DNA from: Theristus sp. LFF4_11
Taxonomy: Eukaryota > Nematoda > Chromadorea > Monhysterida > Xyalidae
NCBI GenBank assembly: GCA_030248135.1
Contig: JASANC010002461.1
Span: 62,001-126,000 of the forward strand
Direction: 5' to 3'
Length of the DNA stretch: 64,000 nt
Shown here in pieces: positions 33,777-47,100 of this stretch. A model generated the notes under the pieces. It ran no database searches and was not told where the DNA came from. It was given only the letters and a program-made list of their open reading frames with translations. Every line of letters starts with the position of its first letter. Position 1 is the first letter of the stretch. The position numbers and the translations under genes were made by a program.

Positions 33777-34524
33777 TAGAGATGTCAAGAAAAAAATTTT
33801 TCTATTTTTTTTCTTAAAAAAAAAAAAATTTTAAATTTTTTTTTTTAATGAAAGTTGTTCAGAATTTTTCAGGGAGTCCGAATATCACCATCTGAGGAGC
33901 CACCGACTTACCATATGACCCCCACTCATATGGGAGGAGGGTGAAAATCAGACTTGGTTTCGGCGACCCCATTTTCCCACCGACGACATCACGTCTCGTG
34001 TTTTGCCTCTCAATTCACCTCAAATAACATGGAAACAAGTTCCACAACAAACCGGTGTGATCATGCTGACGACACGAGGCGAAACAGCAACGAGCAACCA
34101 ACGAAGTTACGCTTGCAGTGGCAGACAGTGCAATTTCCACCTTTCGAGATCCTGAAAAACGATGCGTAAATGTGAGTTCTCTGCTTCTATCTCACCTTAG
34201 CGACATCGGAATTTGTTGAACTAGCCTTTGCGACGCTCAAGTACTTCAATGCGCGAGTCGATCATCACTCACCAAGGCTGAAAACAGTCGATAAATCAAT
34301 CCAGAATACCACCTGCAGCGTTGAAGACTAAGTGACAAGGTAAAGTCAAAGAAAATTTTTGTTGAACTTTCGAAAAATTATGCCAAAAACGGCATTTTCA
34401 GGGCACATTAAAGAAAAAATTTCAAAAATTTTTAATAAAAAAAATAAAAAAAAATGCTCATTTTTTTTAACTTTTTTAAAAAAAAATTAAAAAAAAAATT
34501 TTTTTTTTGACCTTTACATCTCTA
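33777..34524. mobile_element. hAT-like MITE A', inverted copy with 8-bp target duplication
   Basis: Inverse of the 32739 element. Flanked on both sides by CGTGCACC (33769-33776 and 34525-34532). Different duplication sequences at the two copies show independent insertions. Core landmarks: CATATGGGAGGAGGGTGAAA and CGACGACATCACGTCTCGTG. Confidence 0.9.
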
Positions 34525-35183
34525 CGTGCACCCCCCCCCTCACGAAATTTTTCTGCCAGTGCACCCCCCCTCAGAAAAATTTGCTGCCCGTGCACCCCCC
34601 CTCACCGAGAAGGCACCTGACGGTCTGACCCCCCCTCTAAAATTTGGCAAACACCCCCCCCCCTCACCCACGGTCCCGCTTTCGCTACTGCATCGGACCC
34701 CCCCCCTCGAAAATTTGGCCGACACCCCCCCCCCCCACCCCCCATGAAATTTTGTCTGGCGGAGACCCTCCCCGTACACCCTAAAATTTTTTTCGAAAAT
34801 CATGTTATTTATTGCGATTGCGAAAATATCATAGAAAAAGGGGGGGGGGTGAGGAGGGGGTAGACCCCCCCCCCACAGAAAATTTTGAAAAAATGCACCC
34901 CCCCCCATAGGACCCCCATGGGGGGGGGGTCCCACGTTACCATAGGTTGGACCCACCCCCTCACTTTTTGGTCGGCACCCCCCCCCCCCACGGCACCATT
35001 ACCCCCCCTTCGAAAATTTTTTGGGCCCACGGTACTGCCCCAGTACCGTGGGCGGGGGGGGGGGGGGGGTGCGGGGGGTACACCCCCCCAGAGCACCAGA
35101 GACCGTCGGGTGGGGGGGGGGGGCCGGGGGGCCACCGTGCCACCCCCCCCCCCTAAAACCGGGCACCCCCCCCCCATCGGACC

Positions 35184-35914
35184 TAGGGTTGTTAAACAAA
35201 AATGAAATTTTTTTTTTTAAAAAAAAAGTGATTAAAAAAAAAACAAAAATGCCGATTTTTAAAAAAAAAAAAATTCGAAAAATTTTCCTCTAATATGCTC
35301 TGAAAACCTCAATTTTGGCACAATTTTTCGAAAGTTCAACAAAAATTTTCTTTGATTATACCTCGTAAAACCTTTAGCAGTCGATTTTGGGCCGTTTTAC
35401 CGACTGATTTTAGGCTTCGACAACATCTGCGATGAAGTTTTTGAGCGTCCCAAAGCTTAGCCTACCATTTCCGATGCAGATAAGGTGACGATTAGCCTCG
35501 CAGAGCGTCCGATTGTGCTCGCTGCACCGTTTGCAAGCGCTACGTTGTCTGGTTGCTGCTTCGTGTCGTGTCGTCGCGACACCATCAGAAGAATTGATCG
35601 AATTTCAAGGCGGTATGTTTGTCTTCACTTTAGCATTAGCTTAGCTGGGGACAATTAGTGACGTTTTGGAGGTCAAAACACAAGAAGAGGCATGGTGACG
35701 GTTTGGAAAAGGGGTAATTGAGGTCACCAAAACAAAATCTGCAAAGTTCCGCCATACGGGTGTCATTCGGGAGGCGCTTGCATATCATATGTGGTTCTTC
35801 GGACTCCCTGATTGATTTAGCACAACTTTGATTTTTGAAATTTTTTTTTAAAAAAAAATTTTTTTAAAAAAAAAAAAACAAAAATGACGATTTTTGTTTT
35901 TTTTAACAACCCTA
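35184..35914. mobile_element. hAT-like MITE B
   Basis: Starts TAGGGTTGTTAAAC and ends GTTTTTTTTAACAACCCTA. The core has TCGTGTCGTCGCGACACCAT and AACACAAGAAGAGGC. It shares the A family's plan (poly-A/T ends, a GGGAGTCCGAA-type block near one end, GAAAGTTCAACAAAAATTTT near the other). No matching 8-bp flanks. Confidence 0.8.
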
Positions 35915-36412
35915 GGGGGGTCCCATGGGGGGTGCATTTTTTCAAAATTTTCTGTGGGGGGTCCACCCCCCCCTACCCCCCCCCATGAAATTTTTTCGCT
36001 TAAATTTTAAAGGAAAAACGCTAAATTTAGCTGCAAAATCTTTGAAATTACAATGAAGATGGTCAAGTTATCATACATTCAGTTTATATTATAGACTTTA
36101 CAGACAAAAAACCATGATTTTCGTAAATAAAATTAGGGTGTGCAGAAAATTTTGGGGGGGGGGGGGTCTCCGCCACAAAAATTTTCTTGGGGGGTGTGGG
36201 GGGGTGTCGGCCAAATTTTCGAGGGGGGGGGTCCGATGGTGCCCGGTTTTAGGGGGGGTGGCACGGTGCCCCCCCCCCCACCCGACGGTCTCTGGTGCTC
36301 TGGGGGGGGGGTGTGGATGGTCCAGTGTCAGGTTTTGGGGGGTGGGTGTCGCGTGACCCCCCCCACCCCCCACGCGGAGGTCTCGGGTGCTCTGGGGGGG
36401 GGGTGTACGTAC

Positions 36413-37135
36413 TAGGGTTGTTAAAAAAAACAAAAATCGTCATTTTTGTTTTTTTTTTAAATTTTTTTTTAAAAAAAAATTTCAAAAATCAAAGTTGTGC
36501 TAAATCAATCAGGGAGTCCGAAGAACCACATATGATATGCAAGCGCCTCCCGAATGACTCCCGTATGGCGGAACTTTGCAGATTTTGTTTTGGTGACCTC
36601 AATTACCCCTTTTCCAAACCGTCACCATGCCTCTTCTTGTGTTTTGACCTCCAAAACGTCACTAATTGTCCCCAGCTAAGCTAATGCTAAAGTGAAGACA
36701 AACATACCGCCTTGAAATTCGATCAATTCTTCTGATGGTGTCGCGACGACACGACACGAAGCAGCAACCAGACAACGTAGCGCTTGCAAACGGAGCAGCG
36801 AGCACAATCGGACGCTCTGCGAGGCGAATCGTCACCTTATCTGCATCGGAAATGGTAGGCTAAGCTTTGGGACGCTCAAAAACTTCATCGCAGATGTTGT
36901 CGAAGCCTAAAATCAGTCGGTAAAACGGCCCAAAATCGACTGCTAAAGGTTTTACGAGGTATAATCAAAGAAAATTTTTGTTGAACTTTCGAAAAATTGT
37001 GCCAAAATTGAGGTTTTCAGAGCATATTAGAGGAAAATTTTTCGAATTTTTAAAAAAAAAAAAATCGGCATTTTTGTTTTTTTTTAATCACTTTTTAAAA
37101 AAAAAAAAAAATTTCATTTTTGTTTAACAACCCTA
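36413..37135. mobile_element. hAT-like MITE B', inverted copy
   Basis: Near-exact inverse of 35184-35914, with termini TAGGGTTGTTAAAA and TTAACAACCCTA. With B it makes a 1.95-kb inverted repeat around a G-rich centre. No target duplication seen. Confidence 0.8.
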
Positions 37136-37579
37136 ACTGGCAGCCCGGTACCGGATCGACCGCATGCCGGGGTGCACGGGATCGCACGGGTAATACCAAA
37201 TTTTTGCCTTAGAAAAACACAGAAATTCTTATAAAATACAGAATATTTTGTGCAAACAAGCTGCTTGTTTGGTCAGAAACAACAAAATCTATTAAAATTT
37301 ATGTTTTGGAAAAAATTGAGATCAGATTGACCACCGGGGGGGGGGGGTGGCTGACCCCTGTTTTCCCACAGAGGGGGGGTGGGGGGAGTCTAGTCAATAC
37401 CTGGACCCAAACAAATTTTCGCAGGTGGGGGGTATGGTCCCGTGGGGGGGGGGGGTCCCACGCTAAAAGTGAGGGGGTCCAACCCCCTCACTTTTTGGTA
37501 ACGGGCACCCCCCCCCAGGGGGGTCCCATGGGGGGGTGCCCCCTTTCGAAAATTTGTTTGGGGCCCACGGCCCCGTACT

Positions 37580-38339
37580 TAGAGATGTAAGGGTCAAAAA
37601 AAAATTTTTTTTTTAATTTTTTTTAAAAAAAATTAAAAAAAAAATGAGCATTTTTTTTTTTTTTATTAAAAATTTTTGAAATTTTTTTTCTTTAATGTGC
37701 CCTGAAAAATGCCGTTTTTGGCATAATTTTTCGAAAGTTCAACAAAAATTTTCTTTGACTTTACCTTGTCACTTAGTCTTCAACGCTGCAGGTGGTATTC
37801 TGGATTGATTTATCGACTGTTTTCAGCCTTGGTGAGTGATGATCGACTTGCGCATTGAAGTACTTGAGCGTCGCAAAGGCTAGTTCAACAAATTCCGATG
37901 TCGCTAAGGTGAGATAGAAGCAGAGAACTCACATTTACGCATCGTTTTTCAGGATCTCGAAAGGTGGAAATTGCACTGTCTGCCACTGCAAGCGTAACTT
38001 CGTTGGTTGCTCGTTGCTGTTTCGCCTCGTGTCGTCAGCGTGATCACACCGGTTTGTTGTGGAACTTGTTTCCATGTTATTTGAGGTGAATTGAGAGGCA
38101 AAACACGAGACGTGATGTCGTCGGTGGGAAAATGGGGTCGCCGAAACCAAGTCTGAAATTTTCACCCTCCTCCCATATGAGTGGGGGTCATATGGTAAGT
38201 CGGTGGCTCCTCAGATGGTGATATTCGGACTCCCTGAAAAATTCTGAACAACTTTCATTTTTAAAAAAAAAATTTAAAAAAAAAATTTTTTTTTTAAAAA
38301 AGAAAAAAAATAGAAATTTTTTTTTTCTTGACATCTCTA
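37580..38339. mobile_element. hAT-like MITE A'', third copy
   Basis: Same orientation as 32739-33465. Starts TAGAGATGTAAGGGTC and ends CTTGACATCTCTA. Flanks CCCGTACT and ACTGTACT agree at 6 of 8 bases, a decayed target duplication. Confidence 0.8.
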
Positions 38340-39649
38340 ACTGTACTGCCCTGCATAGATTTTGTTGTTTCTGGCCAAACAAGCCAAGTTTCTTTGCACA
38401 ATATATTCTGTATTTTACATGAATTTTTGTGTTTTTCCAAGGCAAAAATTTGGTATTACCCGTACCCTTGCGATCAGTACCGCGGGCGGGGCGGGGGGCG
38501 CTACCCCCCCCAGAGCACCCGAGAGACCGTCGGGTTGGGGTGGGGGGGGGGGGCACCCCGCCACCCCCCTAAAACCGGGCACCCCCCCCCCATCGTACCC
38601 CCCCCCTCGAAAATTTGGCCGACACCCCCCCCCCCCCTACGAAATTTTGTCTGGCGGACACCCCCCCCCAGACTTTTCTGTACACCCCAAATTTTTTTTC
38701 GAAAATCATGATTTTTTGTCTATAAAGTCCATAATATAAGCTGAATATATGATAACTTGACCATATCTTCATTGTAATTTCAAAGATTTTGCAGCAAAAA
38801 TTTAGCGTTTTTCCTTTCAAATTTAAGCGAAAAAAATTTCATGGGGGGTGGGGGGTGGACCCCTCCACAGAAAATTTTGAAAAAAAAAATGCACCCCCCC
38901 CCATGGGACTTTCCGGGGGGGGGGGTCCCACGTTACCATAGGTTGGACCCCCCCCTCACTTTTTGGTCGGCACCCCCCCCCCCCCAGTACACTACCCCCC
39001 CCCCTCGAAATTTTTTTTGGGCCACCGGACCTCCGGTGGACAACGAAAATATTGTGCGCATATGCACACCCCCCCCCCCTAACGAGACAACACCTCATCC
39101 TCTTCTTTTCAACTCACTCAACCCCTCCCCCTCGGCCGGGGTTTGACTATCGTTTCTTTTTTTTCTCATGGTCTGTGGCGGCCGACTCGATTGCGGGAGT
39201 TGGAGACGTAAACATACATTTTTTTTTTTTTTGTTTTCGTTTGCGGAACCAACCTAAAACTAAATTATAACATTAATAAGAATGACTATCACTACTACTA
39301 CCGTGTGCGTGTGCGACATTAGAGCATTGGAGAATTGTGTCAGTGCGACATCGACGGCAACGGACAGGTTGGGTGGGGTAGAGCTCAGAGAACACTGAGT
39401 GATAAATGATGCGGTAATAGTCCGTCAATCGAGCTGACCAAAATTAAAGTGAACGAAAACACACTTTTCGTGATTGATATTGTCTTTGATGAAAACCTAT
39501 CAGTTGCTTTTGCAACGTTCCAAAAATGTTTGGATAAAAAAATTAAAGTTTGTGTATTTTATGCTCTTAATCCTGTGCGTGAATGAATAACTTCTTAGTT
39601 CTTTCCACTATGACTACTCACTTCCTGCCTCCTGTGGCCAGTAATATAA

Positions 39650-41010
39650 AAATTGAACAGTTGAATAGTTGAAAATTTTTATTCACTGTTCAGCGAAAAA
39701 ACGGGTTCTATGAAAGTGAATAGTGAACAGTGAAAAGTGAACAGTAAAACATGAATAGTAAATGGTGTTTTGAACATTGGATTTCACTGTTCATTTCTGT
39801 TCAGTTCTATAAAAGACTCTTCAACTGTTCAACTATTCACAAAAATCTTACAAGTCAAACGAGACTTGTAAAAAGTTTGAAAAATCGTTTTTTTCAGCAG
39901 ATTTGAACTGAAAAAAGGTAAAGTATTGTTTATTTATGTTTTCCTAACAAAAATTAAAAGCAGACGGCGTGAAATTTTGTGTTTTTGCATGGGTTTTAGT
40001 CTCGCTATCATTCATCTGTTCTCCACATGATTTGTGGAGTGTGTGCCTCATCTGTTCTCTACATGATTTGTGGAGTGAAACACCCAAGCTTTATGTTGGT
40101 GGTGCACCATTTTTGGCCATGTTTCATTTTTTAAGCAGATTAATGATTTTTTGTTTGTTTTAAGCTGTCAAATAAAAAATTTAGTCAAAATTTATTTTTT
40201 TACGAAGGAGTTAAAATCCAAAACTTGACAAAACCAATTTAAAATGACTGTTAATGATGCAAATATCCTGATTTTTAATTTCAAAACGATAAAAAACTTC
40301 AATTGAGACAAAAAACAACATTTCTTGTCTCAAAATCCGTTATTCACCGTCAATTGTTATTGATTTTAAAATTCCTACTGCGATAAAAATTTGATCAGGT
40401 TATTGATTTCGATTAAAAAAGGCTTGTGTGTGGCTTGCCTTATCTTCGATCTTTTCAAAAAAAAATTGGCCAAGTCGCCAAGATCAGTTGAACTTGGCTG
40501 AAAATTGCACACCTTGCCCAAAATACGCCTAGTTTTGTGAATTTGTAAAGTAAAAAAAAACTGGCCTGCACAAGCACAACAAGCACAAATCTTCAACAAG
40601 AAACTCAAATTTCTTCAGCCATTCCGTCAAAAAAATTCAGACTCCGCTCCATTCAGCAGTAAATGAAGTTCGTCGATTGATTTTCCATCTTATACGGTGG
40701 CGTTCTTGACATCAAAACTGGAACCCGGCGTTATTGAGTTTAAAATTTTCAACAGATAAGTTGATCGCTCATTTAAAATTGCTCGAATCTTCGCGGAACC
40801 AAGAATCATTAGAAAAGGAAACCAAAAGAAACGTGTTTTTTTGTTTCTGTTTTTTTTTCTATTCATCTGTTCAAAATTTACTGTTCGAAATTCACTGTTC
40901 AAAATTTGCTCTTCAAAATTTTACTGTTCACTGTTCTCCTTCATAAAACACTATTCAACTATTCTGTTCAAAAATTCACTGTGTACTATTCAACTGTTCA
41001 ACTGTTCACT
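39650..41010. repeat. Scattered ACTGTTCA-type repeats upstream of the CLC gene
   Basis: Clusters of ACTGTTCAACTATTC and its complement GAATAGTTGAACAGT at 39650-39845 (both orientations, forming an imperfect hairpin) and at 40858-41010. Between them (39850-40850) I see only A/T-rich DNA without a gene. Confidence 0.6.
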
Positions 41011-41151
41011 TTTATGGAACTGGCCACTGTGATTCGTTTACTATTCGACGTTCATTCAGCTCGAAACGGTTTGCTTTGCGGTTGTTCTCATTTGTGAACA
41101 AGGCTGGCGCCCTACGTGGCTTTGTTAAAGTTGTATCCGTTTTTTTTGCAG

Positions 41152-44100
41152 GAGTCTTGTGTCGGGCAGTGCCAGCGCCGTGCAACATCAACGGTCTGAC
41201 CATGAATCATTCGATGATTCATTCATTGATGAACGCATTCGCAATCGCCACGCGTCGCTGCGGAAATCGCATGTGCCTGCACTGAGCGAACATTATGAGG
41301 GATTGAACTACGAGGTCATGGAGAATGAACTGTACAGGCACGAAGAGAAACTACCTGCTCAACAGGTGAACTTTCGAGGTTTTCACCAATGTATGTGTAC
41401 GAACGAAAACACTTGTTTTAATGCGCGTTGGTTATCGAGTAATGATTGATGTTGAGACTGAGAGTAATGAACTTCGTTGTCGAAACCTGAGGGTTTTTTT
41501 TTGGATTTGCGCATTGAGCAAAAGTTGCGTTTCAGGTTGATTGCGTTCATTGCAGTGGTGCTCTGTTTTTGTTGGCTGCAGGTACAAAATAAGAGAGCAG
41601 GATCCGGAACAGAATTGTGGTTCGCTTGGGAATCACCAAAAGCAAACAGCCCGTGTTTGTTGCAGCTGATTCTATTCCGGCAATCCGTGAACCGTTGGGT
41701 GATCTGTTTCTTCATTGGCGTGTTCACGGCGTTGATCGCATGCCTCATCGATATCATGGTTTACTATCTCACGAGTCTGAAATTTGACATACTGCTTGGA
41801 AAACGTGCGTTTCGTTGCGTTTGTTCTTGAGATTCTTGTCAGTGCTGTGTGTTTCTGTTTTGTCAGCCTGTTTGACTGTGCGCCACTCCTTTGCAGTGTT
41901 CAACTGGGCGACGCCACAGAACGCGCTCGTCAGCGGTTTGTTCGCGTGGATCGGTGTCAACGTTTGTTGTGTCGCCGTCGCCTCCAGCGCCGTCGTCTAT
42001 TTTGCTGGAGTCGGTGCAGAGTGCAGACGTCCTTGTTTGTTCGAGCAACACAAACTCAAGCTGTCATTTGCAATACTAGGATACTTGCGCGTTCGTGCGT
42101 CGCATGAAGCGCATACAGTTGAACTAAATTATAAGTAATCAGCTGGTTGGTGGGCACGTGGTTCATGTTTTCTGTGCAGTACAGACTCCGCCTCCGCAGC
42201 ACTGCCTGCACAGAAAGCACGCATCACGTGAACAACTAACCAGTCAGCTGATTGTCTATAATTCAGAGTTCGACTGTAAAGTGATATGCCACCAGAACAG
42301 CATACCTCGTTTTCCGTCGTTGTACTTTCTGCCATGAATACAGCGAAATGTCGACGGCTTGCACATTGGCATGCTTCAGCAGTTCAGCCTCAATAAGCAT
42401 TCTAAATCAGAACTTTCGCCTGAATATTAAAATGAGAGTAACAGTTTTGTTCGTGTGGTGGCAGTCTGTGGCAGCTGGCAGCGGCATCCCCCAGATCAAG
42501 TGCTTCCTCAATGGTGTCATGATTCCGGGTGTCGTCCGTCTCAAAACGCTCGTCGCAAAATCCATCGGCGTCGCGTTCTCCGTTGCCGGTGGACTCTGCG
42601 TTGGCAAGGTTGCTCTGTTTGTGCTGTACATTTGCACGGTAAAACGTGTAGAAATGTTGATTGGCTGATGCTGCGAGCTGGCCAGCATTCAGGCCAATCA
42701 GTGAGCCCAGTTCTAGCTCAACCACTCTACTTATTGCTTATGCCTTACATTGCGGTTCGATTTTATTCTGTCTCTATTACTGGGGGAACGGTTATTTATA
42801 CGGAGATTTTTAAAAACTGGTTTCCTAAAAAGGGCTCGATTTTGTGCTGGCATAAAGTCAGCTGATTGTTTATTAATTCAGGAAGGTCCGATGATCCACT
42901 CGGGCGCCGTGGTGGCTGCCGGCATATCGCAGGGGCGATGTGTGACGCTGCCGATCGATTTCGGAGTAATCATTGCTGTTTGTTTTTGGCCTTTGGACAA
43001 TCACGTTCGTTTCTCGAATGTCTCTTTGGTATCACCTCACCTCAATGGTTGCCATACATGAAGATCGCTGTTTGCAACGCATACGGCGGTGGCGGTGCCC
43101 GGTGCCCCAGTAGCGTGCCCCGCGGCGGCCGCCCAGTCTTCCTCGTTGAATGTAATTTAGAAAACACTGCCATATGTTTTTTCATAGATCTACGAATATT
43201 TTCGCAATGACCGCGAGAAACGCGACTTCGTCAGTGCTGGCGCGGCTGCGGGCGTCGCGGCGGCCTTTGGCGCCCCGATCGGTTTGTTGGCGGCAGTTGC
43301 GTTTGTTTGCAGTCGAACTCTAAATCATGGGCTTAACTGTGTTTTTTTTCAGGCGGCGTTCTGTTCAGCTTGGAAGAGGGCACGAGCTTCTTGAATCAGT
43401 CGCTCACCTGGCGTATGGTACATGCTCGTTTGTGTTGTGCAATTCCACACCGAAGCAAGCTGATTGGTTGCATTTGAAATTTGAACTGTGCACAGTGATT
43501 GGTGAACAGTGAAGGTTGGAATGAAGTGCTGTTGTATGAGCGATTGCACAGAAAATTTCGCTTGTTTTTTTGCATGATTCATTGATTGATCGTTAGTATA
43601 CTGACTTGAGGGAAATTTGCTAAACGCATGACACGGTCGGGCGTTAGAGGGGCTTTGAAGAGCGTCAACTTTGCAGTGGTACGTGGTTCGATTGCAGTTC
43701 TTCTCGTCCATGATATCATCGTTCACATTGAGCGTCGTGCTGAGTCTGTTTTATCGACGAACTGGCTGGCTCAGTTGGTCGGGTCTCGCGAATTTCGGCA
43801 CGTTTCAGGCGAGTCTCTATGGTTGTTTTGACGGTGATGAGACGATTGATAGAATCGCACTAATATTGAGAATGGATGGTGTTGCAGATTGGGATTTGAT
43901 TGGTCCTTAATCAGTTCATAATGCGATCCAATCAGTTCTTGGCACGTTTTGTGTTTTGCACGAACGACAGTCGTGATCTAAAATTGCGTTTTTAGAATCT
44001 CGAATACGAACTGTGGGAGATGCTCGCGTTCGTCGTCATTGGCGTCCTTGGTGGTCTCTCCGGCGCCTTGTTCAACCATCTGAACGCGCATTTGACCATC

Positions 44101-47100
44101 TTCCGGCAAAAGTGACTGTTTATTTCTCAGATCAGCTGAAAAACTCAACTATCCAATCTAATTTTGTTTCAACGGTTGCAAGAATTGGAGTTAGAATGAC
44201 AGTCGTTTTTATTGGAGGACCAAACAGCCTGATTTCGTGCTGCTTTTTTGAATTGGGTCACTGATTGGTTATGTGCCTAGCTCGATGCACTCCGTCGGCA
44301 TGCACCAGATCCAACTACCACAACGGCACAGATCACATATGTTGCACAATATGACAGCAACGTTTCATTTCAATGCGCACACTTCGACACGATTGCAGTT
44401 TCCTTCGCCGCCAATGGCAACGCTTCGTCGAGGCGCTCGTTGTTGCCGCCGTGTCGGCGGTTGTCTCATTTGCGGTGCTGTACACGCTCGACGATTGTCA
44501 TTATATCGCCGGTGCGAATATCACGATTCCGATTCAACTGTGGTGTCCGGATGGGCAGTTCAGCGCGGCGGCCGAGTTGTTCTTCCACAGTCCGGAAGAG
44601 TCCGTCAAGCGACTGTTTCATGTTTCCTCCAGTGCGCGCGTTTTTTTTCTCTATGGTTTTTCGTTTTCTTTTGGGAATTGAAAGCGTACAGTTTGTGAGC
44701 GAAAGGTGGAAACAAAGCTGCTCACAAAGACAGCTGTTTGGCAGTGCAGTTCAATCAATGCTCTCGCCACGAAAGGGCGCAGCCTCTGAGCCCCCCCGCC
44801 CGCCCGGTCCCGGGGGCACTAGCGATCGGTGCCCTGTCTCAATTTCGGTGGCTTCCGGTCGCTATTTCACCCCAAAAGACCGCGAGTCTGAACGTTTTTC
44901 TCTATATTTGGCGTGTTATCATGGAGGGCTACACTGGTAGCGTGCCATCGCCCCGTGGACGATCGAGCGATAGCGGTTTGTTTGAGAGGCTTTCCACTGA
45001 AGCAGAGTTTTGCTGTGCTCGCAGATGCGTATAGTGCGACGACGCTGCTGACGTTTGCGCTCGTCTGCTGGTTGCTGTCCATGTGGACGTACGGCGTCGC
45101 AGTGCCCTCCGGTCTGTTCATCCCGTCGCTGTTGACCGGCGCTGCCTGGGGCCGACTCATTGGACTCGCCATGCACGCGTGCTTTCCCGATCAGGGGGTG
45201 CGCTATTTCTCAGCTGGCATTTCGAGAAGTCGCTTGTCAGATTAGTTTCGAATAAAATCTTCGTTGCCGAGTGGAGTGGACGTGCGCAATATCTTTTCTT
45301 CTTGCTATTGGTTCTGTTTTTTACTTTCATGGTGAGTGTTTATGAAGTAATTGCTTTCAAAATTTCATTCGTGGTCGAATTTTATTTAATTTTCAGTTTA
45401 TGTGGTCTAACACATTTTTAAACTATATTTGATTGTGAATACACTGATTGGTCGATCCTGCACCTAGCAGCCAATCAGTGTTATTTTAATGTCGGTTCGT
45501 TCATTTTGTTTGCAGATCGATCCAGGCAAATACGCGCTCGCTGGGGCGGCCGCGCAACTTGGCGGCGTTGTCCGAATGACGATCAGTAAGAGCGAGTTGT
45601 TTTTTTGGCGTCTTGATTTTTTTCTCGACTATTTCAGTGTTAGGCCGTTTGAAGTTTGTTAAATATGATCGATTTAAGAACAAAAGAGCAATTTGTTTTC
45701 GACGCTCAGGTCTGTGCGCAATTATCATCGAAGCGACACGTGCCATCCAGTTCGGTCTACCAATCATGATCATTCTTATGGTCGCCAAATGGGTCGGCGA
45801 CATTTTCAATGAAGTCGGTTTCCAATTTTTTGATCGTGGCCTTTGATTGAAACGTTTGTTATTTGTTTATTCTTTTTCACAGATTTATTAAGCGCTGCTA
45901 ACATTTTCAGGATCTCTACGATATTCACATTCACCTGAGCGAAGTTCCGCTGTTGGGTTGGGAGCCGCCGAAACTTGCACTGCACATCTCGGCACGGTTG
46001 GTTGTCTTGATGAAAAGCACCCATCGGATTCACAATTTTTATTGGTTGATATTCTGAAGTTAGTAATTATTGAAGGGCCAATTCAATTCATTGTAATCTC
46101 TTTAGCAAGTTGCGTTTTTTTCGAACTTTTCACAAAAAAATGTAAAACACATGCGATTGGGTATTTTGGCAATTGCTGATTGGCTCGCTGGCATCGAGTT
46201 CGTTGATGAGTGAGTGAGTCGCTGTTGCAACCAATCAGCTGATTGCCCCGACTGATAGCTGATTTAGTTTGTGCTAAACTGAGCAAAATACACCAGGGGC
46301 TAGTTTTATAGAAGCTTAATGGTCCAATAGTGCTACACTACTGAGCCCCCGAATAAAAATACATTGAAACACCACAGTTCATTTATTTCATACAAACTGA
46401 TTCGCCAATGTCTGTTGTACAACGTAGTTTGATTAAACTGAAATGCGCAGCGTCATGAATTTATAGAGGCGCCCAGTGGTGTAGCACTATTGGACTGCTA
46501 AGTTGTCTGAAACTCACCCGAGAGACCAACTGCAGGCAAGTGATGCGTCGGCCGGTACGCGCGCTACTGATGCAGGAGCGAGTCGGCGATGTCTACGACC
46601 TCTTGTCGACCAACAACCACAATGGATACCCGGTGGTCGACAGTCGCACTAAGACGCTGGGTGGTGAGGTTGTGCTTGGGCGACTGGTTGGACTGATTCT
46701 GAGGACACAGCTGGTCGTGTTGCTTCGGAATCGGGTGAGAGAAGTGCTGGATTGTGCTGTTGATTTTGTTGGCATTTTGACATCTGACGCGTAGGCTGGC
46801 CTTCATGTCAAGATGTGACCATACGCAAACACGTTTGCACCGTCAGTTGTGATGGTCTTGGCGTTTTCATACTATGCGATGCTCTTGTTTGGCACGGTAT
46901 TCGCAAATTCATACATACATTCATTGGCCACATGGCGCTGCATCGACCAATCAGCATCGTGCACATGAATACGCTTCTTTTGTTGTTGTTTCGGGTGTCG
47001 AGTGATGCAAGTCATATCAGCTGGGGGCGTTGCGTTGAAATCCAGAAAGTACCTGCCGGGTTTCAAGGAGCTCAGTGTCCAACAAAAGACGCGCCATCAG

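Larger units (their letters stand above)
30815..39080. repeat. Gene-free block of homopolymer C/G tracts and inverted repeats
   Basis: Dozens of runs of 7-16 C or G, in blocks whose strand flips: C-rich at 31551-31690, 33474-33560, 34528-34745 and 38480-39075; G-rich at 32537-32690, 35050-35130, 36150-36410 and 37327-37545. Recurrent modules are GTGCACCCCCCCTCA, AAAATTTGGCC and CCATCGGACC. Between them sit five hAT-like elements listed separately. A module with TTTCAAAGATTTTGCAGC occurs near 38790 and inverted near 36030. Long frames here are proline- or glycine-rich translations of the tracts, not genes. Confidence 0.85.

Noticed and set aside
34526..35205. Proline- or glycine-rich reading frames of 60-140 codons on both strands (also near 32346, 36098 and 38328)
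   Set aside because: They are translations of homopolymer C/G tracts and hAT-like ends; both strands and several frames are open at once and no family motif is present.
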